From positions 209,904 through 273,903 of the forward strand of contig NZ_JH725082.1 in assembly GCF_000278255.1 (NCBI RefSeq): a DNA stretch of 64,000 bases. The letters run 5' to 3'. Origin of the DNA: Bartonella melophagi K-2C. GTDB taxonomy: Bacteria > Pseudomonadota > Alphaproteobacteria > Rhizobiales > Rhizobiaceae. Numbering within the stretch: position 1 is the stretch's first letter; each line of letters begins with the position of its first letter. Position numbers and translations under genes: made by a program. Shown here in pieces: positions 51,207-62,113 of this stretch. Under the pieces are notes generated by a model that had not been told where the DNA came from, ran no database searches, and was given only the letters and a program-made list of their open reading frames with translations.

Positions 51207-53756
51207 ATGGATATCGTTATCGTCGAATCTCCAGCTAAAGCAAAGACAATTAATAAATATCTTGGACCTCAATATAAAGTAGTAGCATCATTTGGGCATG
51301 TGCGTGATTTGTCTGCAAAAGATGGCTCTGTTCTACCTGATCAAGATTTTGCCATGAAATGGAATATCGATACTGCTTCTGCAAAACGTTTAAACGAAAT
51401 AGCAAAAGCAGTTAAGGAAGCTGATAGTCTTATTTTGGCAACCGACCCCGACCGTGAAGGGGAAGCTATTTCATGGCACATTCTTGATGTTCTTAATCAA
51501 AAAAAAGCTTTAAAGGGTAAACCTGTTAAACGAGTTGTTTTCAACGCAATCACAAAAAAATCTGTACTTGATGCTATGAGTAATCCGCGTGATATTGATA
51601 TATCGCTCGTTGACGCTTATCTTGCACGCCGCGCTCTTGATTATCTCGTTGGTTTTACACTTTCACCTGTTTTATGGCGTAAATTACCAGGTTCACGTTC
51701 AGCTGGTCGTGTTCAATCGGTTGCTTTACGTATTATTTGCGATCGCGAATCAGAAATAGAACATTTTATTAAAGAAGATTATTGGTCGATCACAACATCC
51801 TTAAAAACGATTCGAGATGATAATTTTTACGCGCGACTGGTAGCATTTAACCAAGAAAAGCTTGGAAAACTTGATATTAAATCCTTAGAACAAGCAGAAA
51901 AAATCCGCTCCATGCTGGAGGAGGCAGAATATCGCACCTTAAATATTGAAGCAAAACCTATAAAAAGAAATCCTTCCCCACCATTTACAACATCCACGTT
52001 ACAGCAAGCTGCCTCTTCAAAATTAGGTTTCTCTCCTTCTCGTACTATGCGAATTGCCCAAAAACTTTATGAAGGTGTTGAAATTAATGGTGAAACGTCA
52101 GGTCTTATCACTTATATGCGTACAGATGGTGTACAAATGGCAACAGAAGCCATTGATTCAGCACGAAAAGTGATTAAAGAGTCCTTTGGTAATGACTATG
52201 TTCCTGAAAAACCACGTTTTTATTCAACAAAAGCAAAAAATGCACAAGAAGCGCATGAAGCTATTCGCCCAACAGATTTTCAACGCAACCCCAATCAAAT
52301 ACGCAATTTTCTTGATAGTGATCAAGAAAAATTATATGAATTGATATGGAAACGTGCCATTGCAAGCCAAATGTGTTCTGCTGAAATCGAACGTACAACA
52401 GTCGAAATTCAAGCGATTCAAGGGGAAAATAATGCAAATTTGCGTGCAACAGGGTCTGTTATTCGCTTTGATGGTTTTATTTCTGCCTATACCGATCAAC
52501 GAGATGAAGAAAATGGTGAAGATGATGAATCAGCGCGCCTACCCCACATCAACGCAAATGAAGCACTAACAAAAGAAAAAGTTGAGCTAACTCAACACAC
52601 TACAGAGCCCCCTCCCCGTTATTCTGAAGCTTCATTAATCAAAAAACTTGAAGAATTGGGTATTGGCCGCCCTTCAACTTATGCTTCTATATTAGCGATA
52701 CTTTCTGAACGTGGCTATACTGTAACTGATAAACGAAAGCTTGTTCCTGATGCTAAAGGACGTATTGTCACAGCTTTTCTTGAAAGTTTCTTTAATCGTT
52801 ATGTAGAGTACGGCTTTACAGCAAATCTTGAAGAAAAACTCGATCTTATATCGGATGGAAAACTAGCTTGGAAAGATGTTTTACATGACTTTTGGAATGA
52901 ATTTAATGCATCCGTTACCGATATCCAGAATTTGCGTATAACACATGTCCTTGATGTTTTAAACGTAATATTAGCACCTCTTGCTTTTCCTACACGTGAA
53001 GATGGAAGTGATCCCCGATCTTGCCCTCTTTGTGCAAATGGCCAGTTATCGCTAAAACTAGGGCGTTATGGTGCATTTGTTGGCTGTTCCAATTATCCTG
53101 AATGCAAATATACACGCCAACTTGGTATAGATACAGGAGAAGAAAATGAAGTTGTACGCAGTGACGAGCCTCTTGTACTTGGCGTTGATCCTGAAACGGG
53201 AAAAGATATCTTTCTTTGCAGTGGTCGCTTTGGTTCATATATTCAACTTGGTCAGGATAAAGGAGCCAAACGTGTAGGGCTACCAAAAGAGTGGGCAAGA
53301 AAAAATATTGATCTTAATCAAGCCCTATCTTTGCTATCTCTTCCCCGTGAAATTGGAGTTCACCCTGAAACGGGAAAAATAATCACAGCCACAATTGGAC
53401 GATATGGCCCCTATCTTGCTCATGACGGAAAATCTGCAAATCTTTCTGATATCAATGAAGTTTTTGAGATTGGTATCAATCGTGCTGTTACAGTGTTAGC
53501 TGAAAAACAAGAAAATAAAACAAAACGGGGCCGAACAGCACCTGAAGCACTGATCACATTAGGTGAACATCCAGAGGGTGGAACTGTCACCGTGCGCGAT
53601 GGACGTTATGGTTTGTATGTAAATTGGGGAAAAATCAATGCCACATTACCAAAAGATAAAGACCCCACTGATGTAACGCTTTTAGAAGCATTAGACCTTC
53701 TCTTAGCCAAAGCATCCACCCCTAAAAAAGGGCAAAGAGTGAATAGGAAAAAATAG
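51207..53756 (+). CDS. topA: DNA topoisomerase I
   Basis: TopA relaxes negative supercoils. Toprim: VIVESPAKAKTINKYLG and ATDPDREGEAISWHI. The catalytic tyrosine lies in GLITYMRTDGVQM. C-terminally, CPLCANGQLSLKLGRYG and GCSNYPECKYTRQ form one zinc-ribbon, followed by further topoisomerase C-terminal repeats (HPETGK, GRYGPYL and GRYGLYVNWG). At 849 residues it fits alphaproteobacterial TopA. Preceded by about 250 gene-free bases after the small minus-strand gene. Confidence 0.97.
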   Translation: MDIVIVESPAKAKTINKYLGPQYKVVASFGHVRDLSAKDGSVLPDQDFAMKWNIDTASAKRLNEIAKAVKEADSLILATDPDREGEAISWHILDVLNQKKALKGKPVKRVVFNAITKKSVLDAMSNPRDIDISLVDAYLARRALDYLVGFTLSPVLWRKLPGSRSAGRVQSVALRIICDRESEIEHFIKEDYWSITTSLKTIRDDNFYARLVAFNQEKLGKLDIKSLEQAEKIRSMLEEAEYRTLNIEAKPIKRNPSPPFTTSTLQQAASSKLGFSPSRTMRIAQKLYEGVEINGETSGLITYMRTDGVQMATEAIDSARKVIKESFGNDYVPEKPRFYSTKAKNAQEAHEAIRPTDFQRNPNQIRNFLDSDQEKLYELIWKRAIASQMCSAEIERTTVEIQAIQGENNANLRATGSVIRFDGFISAYTDQRDEENGEDDESARLPHINANEALTKEKVELTQHTTEPPPRYSEASLIKKLEELGIGRPSTYASILAILSERGYTVTDKRKLVPDAKGRIVTAFLESFFNRYVEYGFTANLEEKLDLISDGKLAWKDVLHDFWNEFNASVTDIQNLRITHVLDVLNVILAPLAFPTREDGSDPRSCPLCANGQLSLKLGRYGAFVGCSNYPECKYTRQLGIDTGEENEVVRSDEPLVLGVDPETGKDIFLCSGRFGSYIQLGQDKGAKRVGLPKEWARKNIDLNQALSLLSLPREIGVHPETGKIITATIGRYGPYLAHDGKSANLSDINEVFEIGINRAVTVLAEKQENKTKRGRTAPEALITLGEHPEGGTVTVRDGRYGLYVNWGKINATLPKDKDPTDVTLLEALDLLLAKASTPKKGQRVNRKK

Positions 53757-53815
53757 TCACATAAAAAAAGATAGCATCGAAAAAAACTTTTTCTAAGATA
53801 AAAGAGGCAGAAATT

Positions 53816-56092
53816 TTGGTTAAAGGTCAGAAAAAAACAAAATATCTTCAGCCTTCTCATATTGAACGACTGCCTAATAAAGCAGAAATTTTGTCCTTTA
53901 TTACTGATAATCCTAATCTATTAAATAAACGCGAAATTGCTAAGGCTTTTAATTTAAAAGGCGATTCTCGCCGTTGGTTGAAAGATATGCTCAATTACTT
54001 GAAAGATCCTAACTTTGTATCAAAAAAACATAAGAAAATAACGACTCAAGAGAGATTGCCCCCTGTTACTTTAGTTAAAATAAGTGCATCAGATAACAAT
54101 GGCGGTTTTATTGCACAGCCTCTTGAATGGAAGGGTGATTTAACGCCAAATATTGAAATACCTCCTCGCTATATAAAAGGAGCCAGTATTAGTCTTGGAG
54201 ATCATCTTCTTGTAAAAATTTTTCGAAATAAGACCCCTCAAAGTTTCTCCTATACAGGGCGTATTATCCGCAAAATTGATAAGCAAGAAAGAACTATGCT
54301 CGGCATAGTAAAAAAATTAGAAAATAACCAATGGCAGCTTTGTTCTATAGACCGTAAAACTAATGACCTAATTATTGAAACACCTTTAGATGTTGGTATA
54401 AAATCGGGTGATCTCGTTGAAGCTGAAATTAGAAAAAATACAACTTACAGATCAAAAAGCGCAAAAGTAAAAAATGTTTTGGGATCTATCGACAGTGAAA
54501 AAGCACTTTCAATGATTGCGCTTATTTCAAAAGGAATTCCTTATGTTTTTCCTGAAGAGGTTTTGAGCCAAGCCAAAAGTGCAAAACCTATTGTCAGCAC
54601 AATAAATCGTGAAGATTGGCGACAGTTACCGTTTGTTACAATTGATCCACCAGATGCAAAAGACCATGACGATGCCGTTTATGCCGTAAAAGATGAAGAT
54701 CCTGCAAATAACAATGGTTGGATTGTCACTGTAGCAATCGCAGATGTCTCTTATTATGTAAAAACAGGAAGTGCTTTAGACCAAGAAGCATTGAAACGAG
54801 GCAATTCTGTTTATTTTCCTGATTGCGTTGTGCCAATGCTTCCTGAATACATCTCTAATAATTTATGCTCTCTTCTTGAAGGAAAAGACAGGCTTGCTTT
54901 AGCTGTTCGTATGATTTTTGATGCAAATGGCAACAAATGCAAACATAGTTTCCACCGTATTATTATGCGTACGGTAGCAAAACTATCTTATCAAGAAGTA
55001 CAATGTGCAATTGAAGGAAATACAAATGAAAAAACAGCCCCTCTTCTTGAGAATATCTTGCAGCCATTGTGGAGAGCTTATATCAAACTCAAAATTGCAC
55101 GCAATCGTCGAAAACCACTTGAATTAGAGGTACCAGAAAAAAAGATCATTCTTGATCAAAATGGGCATATTAAAGATGTTGTGGTTCCACCTCATCTAGA
55201 AGCACATCGCTTAATTGAAGAATTTATGATACAGGCTAATGTTGCAGCCGCGGAAACATTAAAACAACATCATCAGCCCTTTATTTATCGCGTTCATGAT
55301 AAGCCATCTCTTGCAAAACAAGAAATACTACAGAACTTTCTCCAGAGTTTAGGGATATCATTTTCTCGAAGAGCAGAACTTACATCAGAACGATTCAATA
55401 ACATTCTTGCACAAGTCATTAATACACAACAACAGGAATTGGTTAATCAGGTTATTTTACGCTCACAATCTCAAGCTGAATATAATCCTGAAAATATAGG
55501 GCACTTTGGCCTAAATTTGCATAACTATACACATTTTACATCACCAATCCGCCGTTATGCTGATTTGATTGTTCATCGAGCACTTATTAAAGCCCTGCAA
55601 TTAGGTGACGACAAACTAACAGATGCACAAGAACAAAATTTAACAGCAATCGCTATGCAAATTTCTGCATATGAACGCCGTGCAATGATGGCTGAAAGAG
55701 AAACTGTCGATCGGCTTGTTGCACATTATTTGGTTAATAAAATAGGCCATTCATTTAAAGGTCGCATTTCTGGAGTTACAAAAGTAGGTCTTTTTATTTC
55801 ACTTGATAAACTAAATGCAGACGGCTTTGTGCCCATTTCCACACTTAAACGTGATTATTATCATTTTGATGAAACACAACATACCCTTATAGGAAAATGG
55901 AGTCGTAAAGGCTATCAACTTGGCGATGAGGTAGAGGTAAAACTTATAGAAGTACAACCTCTTGCTGGTATTTTATGTTTTGAAATATTAACGCAACCTC
56001 ATTCGTTTACTTTTTCATTCATTTCCTATCGTAAAAACAAATTTACAACAAAAAAACGGGAACGTAATTCCTATAAACAAAGACGATATTGA
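53816..56092 (+). CDS. rnr: Ribonuclease R
   Basis: RNase R is a 3'-5' exoribonuclease that degrades structured RNA. The RNB catalytic domain has TIDPPDAKDHDDAVYA with the metal-binding aspartates, IADVSYYVKTGSALDQEA and HFTSPIRRYADLIVHRAL. A C-terminal S1 domain (FKGRISGVTKVGLFISLD) and a basic tail (KKRERNSYKQRRY) follow. The start is TTG at 53816, with AGAGGCAG upstream; no better start is close. Follows topA after 59 bases. Confidence 0.95.
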   Translation: MVKGQKKTKYLQPSHIERLPNKAEILSFITDNPNLLNKREIAKAFNLKGDSRRWLKDMLNYLKDPNFVSKKHKKITTQERLPPVTLVKISASDNNGGFIAQPLEWKGDLTPNIEIPPRYIKGASISLGDHLLVKIFRNKTPQSFSYTGRIIRKIDKQERTMLGIVKKLENNQWQLCSIDRKTNDLIIETPLDVGIKSGDLVEAEIRKNTTYRSKSAKVKNVLGSIDSEKALSMIALISKGIPYVFPEEVLSQAKSAKPIVSTINREDWRQLPFVTIDPPDAKDHDDAVYAVKDEDPANNNGWIVTVAIADVSYYVKTGSALDQEALKRGNSVYFPDCVVPMLPEYISNNLCSLLEGKDRLALAVRMIFDANGNKCKHSFHRIIMRTVAKLSYQEVQCAIEGNTNEKTAPLLENILQPLWRAYIKLKIARNRRKPLELEVPEKKIILDQNGHIKDVVVPPHLEAHRLIEEFMIQANVAAAETLKQHHQPFIYRVHDKPSLAKQEILQNFLQSLGISFSRRAELTSERFNNILAQVINTQQQELVNQVILRSQSQAEYNPENIGHFGLNLHNYTHFTSPIRRYADLIVHRALIKALQLGDDKLTDAQEQNLTAIAMQISAYERRAMMAERETVDRLVAHYLVNKIGHSFKGRISGVTKVGLFISLDKLNADGFVPISTLKRDYYHFDETQHTLIGKWSRKGYQLGDEVEVKLIEVQPLAGILCFEILTQPHSFTFSFISYRKNKFTTKKRERNSYKQRRY

Positions 56093-56696
56093 AATAATAA
56101 AGCTATATTTTTTAGATATTACCTTTTTCTAAGAAAGAATTTAAATTATCACTACGCTATAAGAATATTTATTTTTACTTCAATTGATTCTGTCCGTATT
56201 TGAAAAAGTTGCAGTTCATTATTTATAATTAGGGTATACAAACGATCACATTTATCATTGTTAAAGAAGCATTATGGAAAAATAAGATTAATTTCTGAAA
56301 AACCTACCCTACTTAGATTAAGTGTTAATATTAAAAGCAGAAAACACAATTTGCTTTACTACTAATGACTAAACAGATTTTTAAAATAACATCATTAATT
56401 ATAGTGAAATCACAACAGTTACCGTGGATCATTTTCGATCTAGAATTATCATACTCATTGAAGTAATTGTTATTGGTCAAGCAACAAATATTTAAAAACT
56501 TTTTTATTTTTCCTCTGTGATGATTTATTTCTTTGGCTGATATATTAATCTAGTACTTACACTTACCTGATAAGAAAACTAATCAAGTCTTGACTTTTTT
56601 TACAACATCCGTAGTGTTGACAATGAAATATAATTGTATCAAAAATGAGTTTTGAAAGTAAAATAGTATCATTTTCAGTTTAATAGGATCCTTATT
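56093..56696. other. Gene-free region between rnr and rpmG
   Basis: About 600 AT-rich bases. A TTGACA occurs at 56617-56622, but no suitable -10 is spaced from it. Confidence 0.4.
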
Positions 56697-56864
56697 ATGG
56701 CTAAAGCAGCAACTATTAAAATTAAGCTTTTGTCAACTGCAGATACTGGTTTTTTCTATGTAACAAAGAAAAATAGCCGCACAATGACAGATAAAATGAG
56801 CAAACGTAAATATGACCCAATTGCTAGAAAACACGTTGAGTTTAAGGAAACAAAAATCAAGTAA
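56697..56864 (+). CDS. rpmG: 50S ribosomal protein L33
   Basis: A 55-residue complete reading frame: [20 protein letters not shown], then [20 protein letters not shown] and ending ETKIK. It has the [10 protein letters not shown] and KNSR-T signatures of L33 without the CxxC zinc sites. TAATAGGATCC precedes the ATG. In Rhizobiales rpmG commonly follows rnr, as here. Confidence 0.96.
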   Translation: MAKAATIKIKLLSTADTGFFYVTKKNSRTMTDKMSKRKYDPIARKHVEFKETKIK

Positions 56865-57404
56865 TTGATTTTATCCATTTAAATTGTAGCGCTGTTTATT
56901 TCTGCTAATTATATAAACACACTTTAAAAACACTAATAAGTGTTGAATGTTTTTTAAAAGATTTATCTCATAGCTACTATTTAAAACAAAATTAGCTAAA
57001 TAATTGGTTTGTATTTTGCTCTAAATAATAGTGATTCATATTGCCAAAAATTCCATTAATTGTTAGATATTTTGCTGCTTTATCATGGGAAAAACTTTTT
57101 ATATTGAAGATTGCAACAAAGGTTATTCAACTAAGGCTATTTAAATAGCTCAGACAAATGGAATTTTTTCGTTGTATACGTGAAATTATAAAAAAATAAA
57201 CTCAGTTAGTTAACGAACAACATTATAGATTTGAATATTTGAGTATTTAAAGGGGCTTTTAGCCACATAACATTAATACTAATGAGTATTGCTCCCGAGA
57301 TGTTTATTATCATAATGGCACAATCAGCATTAAAAAAATAAGATACTTCCATAGTATAAAGTGTATCTTGACTTAATCGAACACATTATGATATTAATTC
57401 TTCT
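56865..57404. other. Gene-free region between rpmG and the thermonuclease gene
   Basis: About 540 bases with no gene. TTGACT at 57368-57373 and TATTAA at 57392-57397 (18-base spacing) form a promoter-like pair ending just before the ATG at 57405. Confidence 0.4.
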
Positions 57405-57974
57405 ATGAGAAATAATGCTTATTTTGATTTAAGTGATTTTTATCGGAAAGTTACAGTTTTAGGGGCTTTTATAGTCGTCAGCGTTTTCATCAATGTAATG
57501 ATTAATGTGAGATGCGCGTGGTCGCGACCTCAAGAAGTGTCTTCTGCTTCAACAGAATCTATTACGGGAAATGCAATTGTTATTGATGGTGATTCAATCA
57601 GAATTGGCGATGTTATGATCCGACTTGTAGGAATTGATGCTCCTGAACTGCGTCAATTTTGTGGTATGGAGACGAAGCGTTACCCATGCGGCATTAAAGC
57701 AAAAGAGCATTTACAAAAGCTTATAGCGAACCGATTTGTTACCTGTCATTGGGATAAAAAAGACAAATATCAGCGTGTTCTTGGCACATGTAGAACAGAA
57801 AAAGTCAAAAATATTAATGCAAAAATGGTGCGTGATGGGTGGGCTATAAGTTACTATGGTTATACCTACCAGAAGGAGGAGCAAAAAGCCAAAGCGCAAA
57901 AAAAAGGTATATGGCAATCGCATTTTCAACAACCGCAAGAGTGGCGAAAAGTTCATCCTTATATAAAAAGATAA
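57405..57974 (+). CDS. Thermonuclease (SNase) family protein
   Basis: A 189-residue protein with a transmembrane or signal segment (VLGAFIVVSVFINVMINV) and a staphylococcal-nuclease domain: IDGDSIRIGDVMIRLVGIDA PELRQ, GIKAKEHLQKLIA, CHWDKKDKYQRVLGTC and ARMVRDGWAISYYG-like. Aspartate and arginine catalytic residues appear present. Likely envelope-associated nuclease, target unknown. No ribosome-binding site precedes the ATG (see findings). Confidence 0.88.
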   Translation: MRNNAYFDLSDFYRKVTVLGAFIVVSVFINVMINVRCAWSRPQEVSSASTESITGNAIVIDGDSIRIGDVMIRLVGIDAPELRQFCGMETKRYPCGIKAKEHLQKLIANRFVTCHWDKKDKYQRVLGTCRTEKVKNINAKMVRDGWAISYYGYTYQKEEQKAKAQKKGIWQSHFQQPQEWRKVHPYIKR

Positions 57975-58017
57975 AATTATTGCTTTTTCGTAATGCTGTC
58001 ATTAGTTTTTATCTATC

Positions 58018-58653
58018 ATGACGCAACAAAAATGTGATCAAATTGTTAAATTGGGAGAACAAATTTGTTTTTGTCGTGTTTGTGTTGAACGTCCACATTA
58101 TTTTCCCCCTCTTCCCCATGAACCAAAGCCTGTTGTTTACTTATCTAAAACAGCTTCTATTGCAATTGCAGGTCAAGCCCCGGGATTACGTGTTCATGAA
58201 ACCTCTATTCCTTTCAATGATCGTTCTGGAGATAGATTACGTGATTGGCTAGGTGTAACAAGCGACGAATTTTATGACAGATCTTTATTTGCTATTGTTC
58301 CCATGGGATTTTGTTTTCCTGGCTATGACCAAAATAAATCTGATTTACCACCAAGACGCGAATGTCAAGAAATATGGCATGAAAAAATATTTCAAGCTAT
58401 GCCTCAAATAAAGCTTGTCCTTGCTATTGGAAATTATGCACAAAAATGGCACATTGCAGAACTTAAACATAAAACCGTTTCAGAAACTGTTAATGATTGG
58501 AAAAACATTCTTTCTATCCGTCAACCCCGAGGATATAATGTTATGCCTTTACCTCATCCATCATGGCGAAATACCTTTTGGCTACAACAACACCCATGGT
58601 TTAATGATGAATTGATCGTATATCTTCGTCATTTGGTGCGTAAGTTTTTATAA
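58018..58653 (+). CDS. Uracil-DNA glycosylase superfamily protein
   Basis: A 211-residue protein. IAIAGQAPGLRVHETSIPF and GDRLRDWLGV form the phosphate/uracil motif of the UDG superfamily, and LPHPSWRNTFWLQQHPWF the second active-site motif. A CRVC pair near residue 20 recalls iron-sulfur UDGs but only two of four ligands are evident. It begins 43 nt after the thermonuclease stop. Activity on uracil is inferred. Confidence 0.85.
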   Translation: MTQQKCDQIVKLGEQICFCRVCVERPHYFPPLPHEPKPVVYLSKTASIAIAGQAPGLRVHETSIPFNDRSGDRLRDWLGVTSDEFYDRSLFAIVPMGFCFPGYDQNKSDLPPRRECQEIWHEKIFQAMPQIKLVLAIGNYAQKWHIAELKHKTVSETVNDWKNILSIRQPRGYNVMPLPHPSWRNTFWLQQHPWFNDELIVYLRHLVRKFL

Positions 58654-59177
58654 TTTAGTATTGAAAAAAAAGATAAATTATCTTGATCTTAAATTTATTT
58701 TTCGCAAGAAAATATTACCATTTTCTGTCTTCGATTTGCCTTAAAAAAATGATTTTGATAACCCTTTTCTGGCACAAAATTTAAAAACTCTAAAAAATAG
58801 TATTATTTAATGTTGTGTTGCTACTTTTTCTTAAAAAAACAGCTGCATATATTATAGTTCTTCCTATTTGACTCAACAAAACTGTGAACACCTCTAACAT
58901 TTCTCAAAAATTATAAAAAAATTTCACGAAATGATTAAATTTTATCAAATAAAGTTCGAAATACCTACTACTTATTGCGTTCTGTAGTTCTAGTATTGAA
59001 ATTGTGATGACTTTTATAAAAGATTTTAACTGTTAAATTAATATTCTGCAGCTTTCTATCTTCTTTCATAATAGAATTAACCGATAGTAATACCTCATGA
59101 TTATATAAAACAGCAAAAACAAATGAGTAGAATTCTTAAAACTCTTCTCGATATTTATTGATCACATTATTATTTTT
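58654..59177. other. Gene-free AT-rich region
   Basis: About 520 bases between the UDG-family gene and cobT, which is on the other strand and convergent. No gene or strong hairpin seen. Confidence 0.4.
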
Positions 59178-60176
59178 CTAATCTTCTTGTTCACAAACTG
59201 TCATTTGTGCATGGGTTAAAAGAGCAGCTTTGACCACACCAGCAGCCATAGCCGCACCTGTTCCTTCTCCAAAACACATCTTTAAATCTAAAAGTGGTTC
59301 TTTCCCAATTTTTCCCAAAAGTTTACGATGAGCTGGTTCAGAAGAAATATGACCAATAATAATATGATCAAGTATCCTTGGATTCATTTTATATAATACT
59401 GCCGCTGCTACTGTTGCTACAAAACCATCCAAGATAACTGGAATTTTTTCCATTCTTGCTGCTAAGATAGCCCCCACCATCGCTGCAATTTCACGCCCTC
59501 CTAAGCGACGCATAATTTCAAAAGGATCATTTAAATAACCCTCATGCAAAGAAATAGCTGTTTTTATTGCTCTCACTTTGCGTTCATAAAATTCTCCTAC
59601 GCCTCCCCTACCAGATCCAGCCCATTCTTCAGCCTCCCCACCAAATAAAGCTAGACACAAAGCTGATGCTATTGTTGAGTTACCAATTCCCATTTCACCT
59701 ACACACAAAAGATCTGTTCCTCCAGCAATTGATTCCATACCAAATGCCATTGTCGCAGTTGTATTACGCTCACCCATTGCTGCGTCTTTAGTAATATTCA
59801 TTGTTGGGCATTCTAGAGCTAAGTCAAATATCTTTAGTCTAAGATTATAGGCCATGCAGATTTGATTGATAGCTGCACCACCAGCAGTAATCTTTTTTAC
59901 CACCTCTTGTGTCATAGATTGCGGAAATGGTGTAACATTTTCCTCAATAACACCGTGATTACCAGAAAAAATAGCCACTAAAGGCTGTGTTATAATTGGT
60001 TTTTCCTCACCTCTCCACCCTGCATACCAAACTGCAATATCCCCCAACTTTCCTAGAGCTCCCTGCGGCTTTACTAATTGCGCTTGCCGTTTTCTAGCCA
60101 AAATCATAGAAAACTCATCAGGACTCGGTAAATTTGTTAATAATGCACGAAAATCATCAAATGGACTGCTGTTCAT
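59178..60176 (-). CDS. cobT: Nicotinate-nucleotide--dimethylbenzimidazole phosphoribosyltransferase
   Basis: CobT attaches ribose phosphate to dimethylbenzimidazole, part of the nucleotide loop assembly of cobalamin. PQGALGKLGDIAVWYAGW, IFSGNHGVIEENVTPFP, GEMGIGNSTIASAL and the catalytic-glutamate motif FGEGTGAAMA near the end are clear. At 332 residues it is complete. Neighbours are unrelated; cobS and cobU are not here, and no cobalamin riboswitch is evident upstream. Confidence 0.93.
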   Translation of the reverse strand: MNSSPFDDFRALLTNLPSPDEFSMILARKRQAQLVKPQGALGKLGDIAVWYAGWRGEEKPIITQPLVAIFSGNHGVIEENVTPFPQSMTQEVVKKITAGGAAINQICMAYNLRLKIFDLALECPTMNITKDAAMGERNTTATMAFGMESIAGGTDLLCVGEMGIGNSTIASALCLALFGGEAEEWAGSGRGGVGEFYERKVRAIKTAISLHEGYLNDPFEIMRRLGGREIAAMVGAILAARMEKIPVILDGFVATVAAAVLYKMNPRILDHIIIGHISSEPAHRKLLGKIGKEPLLDLKMCFGEGTGAAMAAGVVKAALLTHAQMTVCEQED

Positions 60177-60699
60177 AAAAACATCTTTTTAAATCTATAG
60201 CGTATCAATAAAATTTTATCTTATAAACAGAGTATAAATAATTCGTTGTTTTTTTACAGTATAAATATATTAACATTGTAATTGAAGTAATGATTTATCT
60301 TTAATTTTTTTAAAATCATTTATTTCTAAATACTAATAATATTGCTAATGATGCGACTTAATTTCTATTACAGAAATGCTTATCTGTACACTACTCACAG
60401 CATCTATAACTAGCTTGCTTTAACAAAGGTAAGCTTACCGAGCTTATGGATTCTTTATCGCGAAAATATTCCAAAAATCGTAATGTTTCAGTATTTATTA
60501 CATATGCATTTATAAAAAAGTCTTCACATCTTCCTTTTCAAATTTTAACAGGATTTTATTATCATAGATGATCGTATTTAACACCTCTCCTTTTGATTAT
60601 TTAATATAATCATAAAATTACGTATAAATTACAATTTATAATATAAATTAATTAATGTAAAATATTAAAGTAGAATTTAGAGTTTTAACGAAATTTATC
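60177..60699. other. Gene-free region between cobT and dusA
   Basis: About 520 AT-rich bases upstream of cobT. A 41-codon plus-strand frame starts near 60446 (MDSLSRKYSKNRNVS) but has no recognisable relative. No riboswitch-like GCCACTG element. Confidence 0.4.
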
Positions 60700-61680
60700 T
60701 TAAATAAAAGCAGCAAAAGCCTCTTTTAAAACAGACACACCTGCATCTCTTCTTGTTGCATCATTTGATAATATTTGCCGCCACCGACGTGCACCATTTC
60801 GACCATGAAATAAATTAATCATATGGCGTGTCACATGAGAAAGACGTCCACCTGATGCTATATGTTTAGCAGCATAATCACTCATAGCATCAATGAGATC
60901 ACAATCACTAAGATTGTTCTGTGATTCACCATATATTTTAGAATCAATGAACATGAGTAAAGCTGGATTATGATAAACTTGCCGTCCCACCATGGTGGCA
61001 TCACATAATTTTAAATGTTCTTTGACTTCATCAATTGATTGAATTCCACCATTTATCCCAATAAATTTATAGGGATATTTACGTTTTAATCTATAAACTC
61101 TCTCATAATTAAGTTCTGGAATACCACGATTTTCTTTTGGACTTAATCCTTTTAACCACGCTTTGCGTGCATGCACCCAAAGTGCATCACAACCGGCGTT
61201 CCATACCTGCTCAGCTAAAATATCTAAAGCTAATTCTTCATCTTGCTTATCTACACCAATACGACATTTAACAGTCACAGATATGGTCACAGCCTGTTTC
61301 ATTGCTTCTACAGCCCTTGCTACAATATCAGGATAGAGCATCAAACAAGCACCAAACATGCCTGCTTGAACACGATTTGATGGACAACCAACATTGAGGT
61401 TTATTTCATCATATCCAAAGTCTTCTGCAATTCGCGCTGCTTCTGCTAATTTTTGCGAATCTGATCCACCTAATTGCAACGCAATCGGATGTTCTTCATC
61501 ACTAAAAGCCAATAACCGTTCACGAATGCCATGGATTGCAGCATCTGCTACAACCATTTCAGTATAAAGCAGCGTCTTCTTTGTTAAAAGACGATAAAAA
61601 AAACGGCAATGCCGATCCGTCCAATCTAGCATTGGTGCTACTGCAAATTTTACTAATGATGGAGAATTATACAACGTCAT
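60700..61680 (-). CDS. dusA: tRNA-dihydrouridine(20/20a) synthase DusA
   Basis: DusA reduces uridines 20/20a in the tRNA D-loop using FMN. FAVAPMLDWTDRHCRFFYRL, LQLGGSDSQKLAEAA, INLNVGCPSNRVQAGMFGAC (catalytic Cys) and FIGINGGIQSIDE are family motifs. At 326 residues it is normal. Stands alone on the minus strand. Confidence 0.95.
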   Translation of the reverse strand: MTLYNSPSLVKFAVAPMLDWTDRHCRFFYRLLTKKTLLYTEMVVADAAIHGIRERLLAFSDEEHPIALQLGGSDSQKLAEAARIAEDFGYDEINLNVGCPSNRVQAGMFGACLMLYPDIVARAVEAMKQAVTISVTVKCRIGVDKQDEELALDILAEQVWNAGCDALWVHARKAWLKGLSPKENRGIPELNYERVYRLKRKYPYKFIGINGGIQSIDEVKEHLKLCDATMVGRQVYHNPALLMFIDSKIYGESQNNLSDCDLIDAMSDYAAKHIASGGRLSHVTRHMINLFHGRNGARRWRQILSNDATRRDAGVSVLKEAFAAFI

Positions 61681-62113
61681 AAAAGCATTACTTATACATT
61701 TTCATTCATAGCATTTTATTCATGTATACGAGCAATAATGTCTTTTTTCCTACCCACAATAGTTTTATCGCTTTCTACCATCGGTTGAGGATATAAAAAC
61801 GCGCTTTATACCTTATTACCTTTTCTAAATGACCTAAATTTTGTTAAAATTAAACAGCAAAATACAAAAGGCATTATTCTCCTTCATTGCATACAGCTAA
61901 ATTTGCTTTACTATTCCATATTAATTTATGGAGTACTCGTACCCCAAATTCACCTTTGCTATTTTTTCACAACACATTTTACTATTTTAACATCTAAAGG
62001 ATTTTGATCATTCAAAAATAAAGTAATAACAAAAATAATATTATGGTATCTTAGAAATTGTCCCGGTATCAATATACTAAAAATGCTGTAGTGCTAATTA
62101 ATCAAACTAAGAT
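61681..62113. other. Gene-free AT-rich region
   Basis: About 430 bases between dusA and the glpD remnant. No gene recognised. Confidence 0.4.

Noticed and set aside
60177-60699. Cobalamin riboswitch upstream of cobT
   Set aside because: No B12-box-like GCCACTG on the minus strand and no structured leader seen.
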